This document shows positions 35,800 to 46,021 of a stretch of 64,000 bases of DNA, one piece after another. The notes beneath the pieces were generated by a model. The model saw nothing but the letters and a program-made list of their open reading frames with translations, made no database searches and had not been told where the DNA came from. The DNA lies in assembly GCA_018524725.1 (NCBI GenBank), contig JAEUWP010000180.1, forward strand, positions 186,001 to 250,000. Reading direction: 5' to 3'. Source of the DNA: Podaxis mareebaensis (Eukaryota > Basidiomycota > Agaricomycetes > Agaricales > Agaricaceae). Each line of letters begins with the position of its first letter. Position 1 is the stretch's first letter. The position numbers and the translations under genes were made by a program.

Positions 35800-37289
35800 T
35801 TAGACAATGCGCGACAAGTCAAATTCCGTGGCGCCTTCGGCTTTAGTAGCAACACCCTTCTCTGTAACGATAGCTGTAATAAGTTCTGCGGGGGTTACGT
35901 CGAAACTTGGGTTGTAGATTCCTTCTAGTCCGACTGGTGTGACCATGACTTGTGCCTGTTCGGCACTTCCGTTATCGGGATACAAGAGTCCTCGCACGAG
36001 ACAAGCCTCGAGTGGGGGGCGGTGTTCAATGGGGATCCTGAAAGCTTTCGGCATCGGCAAGAGAAGCTTGAGAGAAGAGAACAGGGGCGTACTTAGAGCC
36101 GTCGGAAATATCAAGGTCGACAGTGCTGACAGGAGCGACCACGACAAAAGGAATCTTGTGTCGTGCAGCAATGACAGCAGCGTTATAAGTTCCGACCTAC
36201 ATGTCAACATGAGCGAGAGTCCTTCGTGTAAGGAGTTTCATACAAACCTTGTTTGCTGTGTCGCCGTTTCTCGCAATCCTATCTGCGCCAACGGCTATTA
36301 CAGTTGCGCTGTTCAACATTTCGGGTAACAGGGTTTAGGGGGGCTAGTACTTGCCGACAGCATGAATCTTGTGATGCTGGAACAGGGATCCAACCATAGT
36401 ATCACAAATCATAACGGAAGGTATCTTGAGCGTTTGGAGTTCATATGCAGTAAGACTAGCGTCTTGTCAACAGAAGTATTGGCTCTGAAAATATAACATA
36501 CTCACCGCGATCCTTGGTGGTAGGGTGCAGTCTGAGTGAAGTGAGCTTTGCCTAGCTTTCCCGTTTCGTGAAGGTAGGTGATCAACCCAAGGGCAGTTCC
36601 ATATCCCTATACAGTGTATCGACGATGACAGTCGGAAGAAGTGGGATAGGGACCGCAGGGTCACTTACCGAGGTGGCGAGCGAGCCCGTATTGCAGACAG
36701 TCAGGACATTCAGGCCTTCGCCGGACTCGCCATTTTTCATGACTTGTTCAACCAGCCAGTCACCCCCCCATTTGGCCATGGCTTTGTTTCGACCGACATC
36801 TTCATCAGCGACGAGTCTCCCTTCCGCAATAAGATCTTGGACAATCTCCTGCACGTCCTTTCCAGCTGCGATGCCATCATTAAGTGTTTTGGTCAACCTG
36901 CGGGTCGCAGCACCAAGATTCACGGCCGTCGGTCTGGATTTATATAGGTACGCCAAAATGGTTTCGACATGTGCTTGCAGGGCGTTGGGAGATGCGAAAA
37001 ACTCAGGAGGAGGCGTTGCACGAAGCGCGCGAATGAGGTGTTGGGCTACCGATAAGGCCGCCAACGATGCGATAGCAGGTGCTCCACGAATCTTGACCTC
37101 TACGTTAAAGATGACGAAACCTTCACAAATCCAGCAATAGCGTACCTTCATGGACTTGATAGCGTCATAAGCGTCTTCAATCGAATTGATTTCGACATAC
37201 TCTGTGACGTGAGGAAGCAACAGTTGATTGACAATTTCTAGCTTGTCGTCGTTGACCTTGATAGAGGTCAACTCTGGAGTGGTAGCCAT
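35800..37289 (-). CDS. MRI1: Methylthioribose-1-phosphate isomerase
   Basis: Converts 5-methylthioribose-1-phosphate to methylthioribulose-1-phosphate in the methionine salvage pathway. Starts MATTPELTSIKVNDDKLEIV, then VTEYVEINSIEDAYDAIKSM and IRGAPAIASLAALSVAQHLI after an intron. The catalytic cysteine is in NVLTVCNTGSLATSG near 36690. Splicing then gives YGTALGLITYLHETGKLGKA, HFTQTAPYHQGSRLTAYELQ and IPSVMICDTMVGSLFQHHKI. The catalytic aspartate is in HAVAVGADRIARNGDTANK, where a GC-AG intron splits the second Ala codon. The end is YNPSFDVTPAELITAIVTEK then a stop at 35800. Length about 390, normal for eIF2B-like isomerases. Divergent from the lipase gene. Confidence 0.94.
36295..36354 (-). 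other. GC-AG intron in MRI1 (60 nt)
   Basis: On the minus strand the exon ends GCTGTCG and the intron begins GCAAGTACTAG and ends GTAATAG. Splicing joins HAV, a split Ala codon, and VGADR. The only GT nearby (GTCGGC) would shift the frame and destroy the catalytic aspartate segment. Confidence 0.82.
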
Positions 37290-37835
37290 GGGAACAAGCG
37301 ATTAGCGTCCAGTAAGGAACGCAGAGAGGATGATTTGAGCCAGTGCGCCATCTAGGAGATAATTTCGCGATGATGATCACAAATGGAACCCTAATTGATT
37401 GGAAGGACCTAATATAGGGTTAGGTGTTGTGACGTTGTTTAACCAGGAATGGGTTCTTGCGATTCAGAAGCGTCCAACGACAATCCAGCGAGCACAGGCC
37501 CGATCGCTTCTTCCTTCTAGATCACCTCTCCACTGCAAAGGTCTCTTGAGGTCGCAAGCGCAGAGTCTTGAAGTACACGTGCATTTTGGGATCACCAAAT
37601 GAACGTGAAAACGGGCGGTGGAGACCAGTTCGTCCTCATGGAGATAAGTTAACTAGGTCCTGCAAGTGTGTCAGATTTGGAAGCTAGCGAAATGCACGAT
37701 CGTCGATAGTCCGTGAAATCACATGCCATTGCTCCCCGTATTACTCTTGCAACGCACAAGCCATGCATATTTTCTGCTGAACTCTCCCCTACCACCAGCA
37801 CTTCTCGGATCTTCACGTTTTAGTATCCACAACCT
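37290..37835. promoter_or_regulatory. Shared promoter of MRI1 and the lipase-like gene
   Basis: 546 nt between two divergent start codons. CACGTG occurs at 37576-37581. Nothing else recognised; a plus-strand ORF at 37399-37602 has no family resemblance and is probably chance. Confidence 0.4.
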
Positions 37836-40766
37836 ATGATCGACCACATTCTTGGGCGACCCAACCCATCCTGGAAACGAGCGCAGGTTTGTCGTTATAC
37901 ATGTCCTTCTCCTTATGCCAGCGATTGTGTCCTTACCATGGTTGTGTAGGTTTTCCTTGTGCTCTTTTTCTGGACTTGGCGCATAGCCAAAGCTAAGGAA
38001 GGACCACCTCGGATCCTTTGGCTACCTCGTATTAACAAGCGACTGCGTATGTTTGGTTTCTTCTGGCAATTGGACGTCACATCAACGGAATGAATGGTTT
38101 TAGAGCGCTTTACGCCTTGGCAATTGATTCTTAGCGCTCTCACCGCAGTGTATGCGCTTCGAAATTTGGACAAGATACTCGGCCTTGATGGTAATTCCCA
38201 GATCTATCCAGTTTGCCCGGATGCTACTAACATCAAGCAAAGCGCCCGAGCCCCTCAGAAATCTGGTATGTCATCTTTACACACTCCAACAACACCTCCC
38301 CTAATATATCGTAGTACTCACCAGAATACTTCCGGGCGACATGGATTGTAACGGGTTTGGATGCAGGCTTTGCGACCGCAATGTCCATTCGACCCAAGTG
38401 GCTCAGAGATATCTGTTCATTGCTTTTCGCTGTTTATTATATCCTCTTTCCTGCTGCTGCAGACGAAAAGGTACACTGCGTCCCCGCGATAATCCGTTGA
38501 ACGTGCTCATGTTTTCTCTTCAAGTTACGACGATTCCGAGCTATGCCTACGATTGAGATGCTTCGTGCGACATGGAATAAGACAACTAATCCATATGTAT
38601 GATTCCCTTTCCTGTCCCAAAGGCATAAATTTATATCATCTTTAGATTCGCATGATACAAAGAGTTCCCAAGATGTCAATTCGTCGCAAGGTCCTTCTGC
38701 CCCGTCCCAAAGGTTCTCCATATGACCGACCCATCACCGCTTACCTATTCTTCGCCCCACCCGAGAACCAACTCAAGGATGCTACCGAACTCATCCTCGA
38801 CTTTCCTGGAGGCGGCTTCGTTGCAATGACACCTGAACACCACGAAGAGCGGCTGAGGTTCTGGGCGGTCAGCTCGGGGAGGCCTGTACTCTCCATTGAT
38901 TACGGAAAGGCTCCAGAATGTGGGCGGCGCTCAAAACGGTTTTAAACGTTGCTCATCTACTCGCCTTAGATCCCTACCCTTTCGCCATCGACGAAGTCTT
39001 TGATGTATATCGTCTCCTAGCCGAATCTGGCGAGTAGCTATTCTAATGTCAAAGAAACGGAAGGACTGACAGCTTGGTAACAGCGGGGCGTATCATTGGA
39101 ATGTCGGGCAACAAACTCTCCGTCATCATTACGGGAGATTCTGCGTATGCTATCAACTTTAAAATGATTTATTATCGAATTGACGAATATGATTGTAGAG
39201 GTGGTACCCTGGCCGTCAACGTCGTAACCAAACTGCTCGAAATTAAGAATGGAGTTATAAAGATTCGAGGTGTCGAGTCCCCCCTGCCTTTACCCATAGG
39301 CGTGGTACTCACATACGCGGCACTGGATTTCAACTTTGCATCCTGGATGTCGGCTGACCAACTACGAATCCTCAGAGCAGAACAGTCTTCCAATAATATC
39401 CCTGGAATGCGCGAGTTCGCAGAACGGAAGGACCACCTTCATCATGTCTCTCCGCTTAGCATGGTTCCAGATCGCAAACCTAAAAAGAGTGTCAAAAGGC
39501 GTTCAAGTTGGAAAGACACGCTCCGTGGTTTTACGAGTGGGGGAGAGGATTCAATCCGTAACTCTGGCCCGAGGATCATGAGAAGAACTACCGACGACGG
39601 GATACTTGCTGACGCGGAAAGCGGCGACGAAGACTTTGACGAATACAAAGAGGAAGACAAGCCGATTAAGGCGCGGGTGAAGTACAAGTACGACTACTCG
39701 AGAACAAATGGATCGATCGCAAGGACGCAATCGGCACTGGAACGGAAGCAAGAAGAAATGGCGGTTGCATTGAAAGAGGCGGATACAAAGGCTACGGAAG
39801 CTTTCAACGGGAAAGGCAAGAAAACGGAACCGATTGGGACGCGATTGACGATGTCAAGTAGAACGGGTTATTTCCAGGACAGAATTATTTCGCCTAGCAT
39901 GGTGAGTATTCTATTGTAAATAAAGGACTCGGGTGCTTGATTGTCTCTAGATGCGGGCCATGGCTATTCTGTATATTGGACCTCATCGGAATCCGGACTT
40001 TGAGACAGACTACCACATATCTCCCATTCTGACACCGGAGTATCTTCTTGCACAGTTTCCGCCATTGATGATTCAGTGCGGTGAGAAAGACCCGTTCGTG
40101 GATGACAACGTTATTTTTGCTGGTCGTGTGCGGGAGGCGAAAAGGGCGCGGAAGATTGAATTGGAACTTGCGTTATCAGGCAAGAGCGCAAGATTTGGAG
40201 AAGATTTGCGGCCGCAAGAGGTTGATGTCCGAAGTGTCAAGGGGGTGACAAGCGTGGAAGAGATGAAGAGGGAGAGGGACAGGTTGGTCAGTGAAAGCGA
40301 GTATGACTGGGTGCAGCTGGTGTTGCTAGCCGACTGGAGTCACGGGTACCTGCAGATGCCTACCCTATTGCCGAGTGCAAAGGCGGTGAGTCATAGGCAT
40401 CCAAGTATACATCATGTCGTTCACGAGACTGAAATGATCACTTAGGTGATTGATGATCTAGCAGAGTGGATAGACAACACATTCAACAAGTACCGCAACA
40501 TGCCGACTCAATGTGGGTTAGCCCGGGATGATGGAATGGTTTCAGAAGCAGAGGCGTCTGATTCGGGGATCATGTTCGTATCCAAGAGGCGGGAGTCGCC
40601 AGGCACGGGAAGTCCAGGCCAGGAAAGCGGCAGGAGCAGGGCTGGCAGTCCCCGGGCTGAGGAGGGACAGAAACAGGGGGGAGGGAGTCGGATTGCTGGA
40701 CAGACGATCACGGAGATGGAGCTGGTGCGCAGGCGGCGCCTGCAAGACTCGCATTTGTTTGATTAG
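37836..40766 (+). CDS. Hormone-sensitive-lipase-like alpha/beta hydrolase
   Basis: Membrane-associated esterase or lipase of the HSL (GDXG) family. Splicing gives MIDHILGRPNPSWKRAQVFL with a first hydrophobic segment, then ERFTPWQLILSALTAVYALR. A 23-nt microexon follows, and DICSLLFAVYYILFPAAADE is another hydrophobic segment. Catalytic features: the oxyanion motif DFPGGGFV near 38805, where the HGGG motif has Pro in place of His; the nucleophile GDSAGGTLAV, split by an intron near 39143-39199; Asp in CGEKDPFVDD near 40085; and His in DWSHGYLQMP near 40330. About 150 residues lie between nucleophile and Asp, holding basic phospho-site-like motifs (KRRSSW, RRTTDD) and acidic clusters. The C terminus is Ser/Gly/Arg-rich. 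Substrate, perhaps acylglycerol or sterol ester, is unknown. Confidence 0.82.
38243..38265 (+). other. 23-nt microexon in the lipase-like gene
   Basis: Preceded by a perfect TACTAAC branch point (38225-38231) and AAAG acceptor, followed by donor GTATGT. It completes an Ala codon and encodes PEPLRNL, joining LGLD to YSPEYFRATWIV in frame. Confidence 0.7.
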
Positions 40767-41126
40767 TAGTGTATAATGTGTAATACTAATAGTAGAAAGG
40801 GACAAAAGGGGAAAATGCACAGCTTAGGAACATGGATGAGCGTTCGGTGCTGAAAGCGGTATAAGCTTTTGGTGCTGTGCCGCACTGCCACCGTTGGATG
40901 GACTCGGGACGGGAGAGGGTAGCGAGTTGGCTGGATCGGGGACGGTGTCGAGGATACGGAGGAGTGCTGCAGCCGGGTAGACCGGTGGGTGGCCGAGGGT
41001 TGGAGGAGTCAGCAGCAAGGACGGAGGAGAGAGAGTGCAGAAGGGGAGGGGGTTGCCGGGGAGGCTGTGCAAATAAACCTGATAAGGCAAGTGTCTGAGT
41101 TTACAATGCTTGGACTCTCCGCGTAA
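40767..41126. other. Intergenic region and leader of the C2H2 factor
   Basis: 360 nt. The plus strand is strongly G/A-rich from about 40890 to 41070 (for example GGAGGAGAGAGAG), the reverse of the usual pyrimidine-rich core promoter. At the right end sits a short upstream ORF, listed separately. Confidence 0.45.
41106..41126 (+). promoter_or_regulatory. Upstream ORF abutting the C2H2 factor start
   Basis: ATG CTT GGA CTC TCC GCG TAA encodes MLGLSA. Its TAA (41124-41126) is directly followed by the main ATG (41127-41129). If the leader includes it, ribosomes must skip it by leaky scanning or reinitiate at once. Confidence 0.5.
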
Positions 41127-42298
41127 ATGAAGGCCATCGACGTTGACCGTCTCTCAACTCTCTCCCAATCACTCCTCCCAATGTATGCCGTCCATTCTCT
41201 CCAGTCCATCCCCACCACCGGCCCTGCCACACATCCAGACGGTCCTCCCCGCGAATTCCCTTATCCCCCACCCATCCAGTACCAGAACCATCCCCAACCT
41301 CCGCCAGACACTCAGCACGACCAGCCACAGCACCACAATCAGCCCACACAACCACCCCCACCTACACCCCTCCCACAGATAACTCAGACCCTCCTCACCG
41401 ATCGTCGTCAGAGTCCTCGCCCAGACGCCATTTTCGCCCCCCATGCCCATGAGCTCTACAGCTCCACAAAGGGCCTTCATACCCTGCCACCACCTGCTGA
41501 CAGCACCGAGCCCCAGTCCGGCGCAGGCGCCAACCACTACCCTTCCTCCCAGGGCGTCCCCAGACTTCCACCAATTCTTCAGGTTGAGAAGCAGCAGGTG
41601 ACCACCTCTGCCACACAACTTGCTAGTGCCAGTCGCCGCAGGAACGAGGCACACTTTGTCTGCCCTGTGCCCGGATGCGGGAGTACCTTCACACGTCGAT
41701 TTAACTTAAGAGGTATGTCTTGCTTAGTCTGCTTGGTCTCCGTCTCTCACCTACGCCGTTATCCCAGGTCACTTAAGGTCACATACTGAAGAACGTCCAT
41801 ATGTCTGCGAATGGCCCGGTTGCAAGAAGGGTTTCGCCCGTCAACACGATTGCAAGTGAGTATCTGCCCCTTGCAGTCGTTCTGCATAACTGATCCGCCG
41901 TCGATCTCAACTTCTAGGCGTCATCAAGCGTTGCACACTGCCAAATCCCAGACGAACATCTGCCAGGGCTGCAAGAAGACCTTCAGTCGTCTCGATGCAC
42001 TGAATGTACGTCATTTTATTCAGTGAAATTCACATCTATGCTCATCCCTGCCCGTTTTCTCCAGCGTCATCGTAGGTGTTGAGCCATATCTGGCTTTCTT
42101 TCGTGTTTGCGAACCCCCCTTCTGACTTCACTTGCAGTGCGATCTGACGGCGGCGCCGAGTGTAGACTCGTAAGCCAGAAATACCAGAACCAGGGCGAGA
42201 ACAACGATCAACGGCCAGCGGCGAGTAACGCTACTATTGTTGCTGCGCAGCAGCCGCAACCTGGAGTGGGCTCGGTCCCCATCCAGCAACAGTCGTAG
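41127..42298 (+). CDS. Ace2/Swi5-like C2H2 zinc-finger transcription factor
   Basis: Nuclear regulator. The N-terminal half is Pro/Gln/His-rich and disordered. The fingers come from four or five exons. Finger 1 is [20 protein letters not shown] then RSH. Finger 2 is [20 protein letters not shown] then ALH. Finger 3 is [17 protein letters not shown], and its last ligand appears to be the Cys of LRSDGGAEC rather than a His. That order, with a C2HC third finger after TFTRR and RxHD motifs, resembles yeast Ace2 and Swi5. A 7-nt exon at 42065-42071 supplies the His of finger 3. A short Gln-rich tail ends at 42298. The protein is much shorter than Swi5, so orthology is uncertain. Confidence 0.8.
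42065..42071 (+). other. 7-nt microexon in the C2H2 factor
   Basis: Sequence CGTCATC between acceptor TCTCCAG and donor GTAGGT. With the preceding exon ending CTGAAT and the next starting TGCGATCT it gives LNRHLRS in frame, supplying the zinc-binding His of finger 3. Skipping it shifts the frame. Confidence 0.75.
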
Positions 42299-42619
42299 CT
42301 GTTACATGATGTCGTGTGTGATGAATTAACACCGGAGACGCCGCCCTTCGTTCGATTTTTTGATGATGAACTAATTGATAAGTGTAGTGTGGTTTGCGGA
42401 GGAAGGAATCATTCTTGCCAGTTGATAGTATAGAGAGACTGCGTAATAATTGTAACTTAATCTTGTACAGTTTGATGGTTTTAGGTATTCTTGCTCCTCG
42501 AAAACACGTGACAACGCCAGACTGATCGACGTCGGTAAATTGGTCTCCGGCCATATCAGCTCCCTTGTGCCGCCATCCTTCCTCAGTCAACTATCCTCTC
42601 TTCCAACCCCACACCCACC
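42299..42619. promoter_or_regulatory. PEX5 promoter region with a CACGTG site
   Basis: 321 nt. CACGTG followed by A lies at 42505-42510, about 110 nt upstream of the PEX5 ATG. The stretch 42560-42619 is pyrimidine-rich, as in other fungal core promoters. No gene seen. Confidence 0.45.
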
Positions 42620-45333
42620 ATGTCCCTGCCTATGCTCTTCGCCGGAGGCGCAGAGTGTGGGCCTTCTAATCCATTACAAGGCCTATCCAAGCGCTTCGAC
42701 CAAGACAGGGGTGTTCAACAAGTCAGTTACCTACATTCGGCGACGCAGACCTCCTAGACAGACACTAACTCAACGGCATCTCGTACAGGACCAATTTGGG
42801 GCTTCGAGGGCAGGTTCCTCACGAGATGTGCGCTTTCAACCCCGCGTCAGGTAGCTTAAATTTAGTCCTAACCATCCATATCTTCCGTTACCCAGGCGTT
42901 TCGTACACAAACGGGACCTGCAGGACCAGACGCCGACGCAGTGAGATTCTTCTCTTCTTCAACACCAACGATGAGCGCTCCGGCATTATCAACGGCTTTC
43001 GACGTTTCAGCCATGCGAACGGCCCTCCCTTCCGTACAAACACCGCAACTGCAAGCCTCTACACCCGTGCCTGTTGCTGTGTCGGGATGGGCCGCCGACT
43101 TCATGAACATGAACGCGGACCTTGGTGTTGTTAAGCAACAGCAGCAGCAGGGCCAGATTGCTAGTACTGCTGGTCCAGCGCAAATGAAACCAGTGGTCGC
43201 GGATGCCAATGTGGCTGCTATGCATTCGCCACAACCCCTTATGCAAAGTATGTTAACCTTGGCACGCTTCGGCTTTTTTGTTGATGTGGGTCTATGCATA
43301 GATTGGAACCCAATGGGGTTTGGGATGCGTGGGTTCATGCCTCAGACACCGATGCAGCAGCAACAGCAGCAACAAGTCTCGGCTTCGCGCTTTAGCGACC
43401 GTACGTCAAGTTTATCTTATCTTTAGACATTAAATTTACCTGTCTATAGAAATATCTTGGGACAAAGAGTTTAGTGCACAGGAAATGCAACTAGCTTCTT
43501 CCATCGCGGAACAGACAACAGTCGAAACGCAACAGCAGGAGCTGCATAGACCCCAATTCGATGGAGATGAGCTCGCCCGAACGGCTGGCCAACTCATAGA
43601 GAACCTCAAACATGAGACAAATCCTAAATTCCAGAACAGTCAGTTCCTGGGACTCATGAGGCAATTACGAGATGGAGAAGTAGTTGTTGACGGGAACAAG
43701 ATGGTCGAGAATGACGGGCAGATGAGAAATTCTGCGCAAATCAATTCTACAGATATCAAAGGGAAAGGGAAAGAGAGGGCGTATGCGCCTATGGACCCAT
43801 CCTCGTCACTCGATAGTTGGAAAAACGCGGTGGCGAGTGGATTCTTGCCTACCATGGGCTCACCTGTGCTCCAAGAACAGCAGAACAGAGGCCAACAGCA
43901 CGAAGATGAGAATGATGCGTACTTCCGACAAGAGAACGCTGATTACACAAAATACTGGCAGGAATTTAATGAAAGGATGGCGCCTTCTAGCAATATCCCG
44001 TATACGTCGCAGGAACGAGAGTGGGATACGTTGCAGGAGGACTGGGATCGGTTTGAGGCGACGAGTTCGGGCATCAGGGAGCTCAGCAATTATCAGTTCC
44101 AAGAGAGCAACCCGTATTTGTTGGGTGATTCCTCCAGGACGAGGCATCACACGATGCACAGTGGAATGTCTTCTGTTCTCGAGGTGAGCATGGCCGTCAT
44201 ATTTGTCATATGTAGGAGGATCTCACATTCTTTAGAGTGTCCTGGAACTTGAGGCTGCCGTTCAAAGAGACATGACGAACGCGAAAGCATGGTACGAGCT
44301 CGGCGTTAAACAACAAGAAAACGAGCGGGAACACAAAGCCTTGCAAGCCCTCCAGCGCGCAGTTGAACTCGACCCTACACACCTTCCCTCTTGGCTCGCC
44401 CTGGCCGTTTCGTATACCAATGATAACAACCGCCAAGGAACGTATGACGCAGTAGAAGAATGGGTTAAGAGGAACGAGCGCTACGCGAGCGTCAAGTTGG
44501 ACCCTGCTCCTTCCGCCGAATTGAGTATGACCGAGAGGTATGCGCGATTGGTGGATCAGTTGATTGCTATGGCGCGCAGTGATATGAGTGGGGAGATTGA
44601 TGCAGACATTCAAATCGCGTTGGCGGTATTATTGAATACTAATGAGGTAAAGCTATTTGGTTTGAGGTTGCTGCGGGATTGTTCACTGACTGGTGAGCAT
44701 AGGATTATGAGAAAGCGCAGGATTGTTTCAGGACGGCGTTGGCTGTCCGCCCAGATGTATGGTTTCGTTGTCAACGGGCGATTCTTCTCTGATGATCATT
44801 GCAGGACTGGTTGCTGTATAATCGGGTGGGAGCCACGATGGCCAACAGCGGACATGCGGGGGAAGCACTCCACTATTATTACAGAGCCCTCGAGCTGAAT
44901 CCTGGTTATATCCGTGCTCGGTGCGTCTTTACATCGTTGCCCGAATTTTCTCCAGCTCATAATTACTTACAGTTTCAACCTTGGTATCTCCTGTATTAAT
45001 CTCCGTGTAAGGGCTCATGGTCATCCATAGCCCATTCTTTCACTGATCTCGGTGTCTAGCGTTACGACGAGGCTGCACAGCACATTCTCGATGCACTTGT
45101 ACTGCAGGATAGTGATGGTACCAGGGATACTACTGGTGGACGGGGAGTGACGTCGTCGGCACTATGGGACAGCTTGAAAACCGCGTGCCTGCAGATGCAA
45201 CGACCCGACTTAGCTAGCCTCTGCGACTCGAGGGACCTCGAACGTGAGTTACTTTGTTCTGCGGCATTCGCCAGCGCTAAACTAAAGTCTAACAGGCTTT
45301 GGCGCAGAATTCCGGACGCGTTTTCAAGAGTAA
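42620..45333 (+). CDS. PEX5: Peroxisomal targeting signal 1 receptor PEX5
   Basis: Cycling receptor that binds SKL-type PTS1 signals through TPRs and docks at the peroxisome. Start MSLPMLFAGGAECGPSNPLQ contains the conserved Cys (residue 13) whose monoubiquitination drives recycling in yeast and mammals. The disordered N-terminal half has WxxxF docking motifs (WAADF, WDKEF) and two poly-Gln tracts. TPRs follow from about 44260: AWYELGVKQQENEREHKALQ, then LQRAVELDPTHLPSWLALAV; NRVGATMANSGHAGEALHYY then RALELNPGYIRARFNLGI near 44820-44980; and RYDEAAQHILDALVLQDSDG. The final exon reads FGAEFRTRFQE and stops at 45333. About ten introns. It ends 75 nt from the convergent CDC26-like gene. Confidence 0.95.
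43136..43150 (+). repeat. Poly-Gln tract 1 in PEX5
   Basis: Five Gln codons (CAA then four CAG) between VVK and GQIA in the disordered part of PEX5. Confidence 0.8.
43355..43375 (+). repeat. Poly-Gln tract 2 in PEX5
   Basis: Seven Gln codons mixing CAG and CAA, after PQTPM and before VSASRF, in the disordered part of PEX5. Confidence 0.8.
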
Positions 45334-45407
45334 AATGAATAATATCGAGGTCGAATATGATGGAGGACGAGGAACAAGGACGAATGCGCTTGGTTGTGCA
45401 CTACCAA

Positions 45408-45797
45408 TTATATAGATGGTGTATATGATGCTGTAGATGGATGGACGCACGAGAGCAACAGAAGCAATTCAGCTTTTGCTCGATGATTCCCCTGCCATAC
45501 GAATAATTCAAATGGCATCAAGATTCCAAAATCAAGCAACACACCTTTGTCAAGGCCCAACCGCTTCACTTTTTCTTCTTGTTTCTTATCTTTCTGCTTC
45601 GCAGTAGTGAGCCTATTGAGATATTCGAGCATCTGCGGATCCTCCTTGAGGAGTTCCGGGTTCTGAGAGAACATCTTGATTTTCCGCAGGAGCTCATCAT
45701 GCTTATCGCGTTCTGCTTTCTGCTTGTTGTACAAATCCCTGATATCCTGAAGCTCGAGGTCACTCATGGGGATAAGAGTTGGGTTCCTGCGGATCAT
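45408..45797 (-). CDS. Possible CDC26/Hcn1-like anaphase-promoting complex subunit
   Basis: About 129 residues. The N terminus MIRRNPTLIPMSDLELQDIR closely matches the MLRR(K/N)PT start of CDC26 and fission yeast Hcn1, the segment that packs into the APC6/Cut9 TPR groove. A charged, helical region rich in Lys, Glu and Gln follows (AERDKHDELLRKIKMFSQNP). The last ~35 residues (FELFVWQGNHRAKAELLLLL) are unlike the family, so an unrecognised intron may give a different C terminus. The frame is open further upstream, but the family start is at this ATG. Head-to-head with PRA1 (224 nt) and convergent with PEX5. Confidence 0.5.
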   Translation of the reverse strand: MIRRNPTLIPMSDLELQDIRDLYNKQKAERDKHDELLRKIKMFSQNPELLKEDPQMLEYLNRLTTAKQKDKKQEEKVKRLGLDKGVLLDFGILMPFELFVWQGNHRAKAELLLLLSCVHPSTASYTPSI

Positions 45798-46021
45798 GGG
45801 TGCTGCTGCGACAATTCGAACGCGATAATGCTGCGGACTCTGGGGACAATGGTAGAACGAATGAAAGGCGAAAGGATGGCACAAACAAAGAGCCAAACAA
45901 AGGCTGCGGGACTGTGGACTGCGCGCGCTTAACGCCACCAGACAAATCTGCATAACAAAGCGTACGCCGTTCCATTCACACTCAGCACACTCCTTCCTCC
46001 TGTACCACTACCATCTCTACA

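Noticed and set aside
40824..41090. Pro/Leu-rich minus-strand ORF before the C2H2 gene
   Set aside because: It mirrors a G/A-rich plus-strand stretch; low complexity explains the open frame and no domain is seen.
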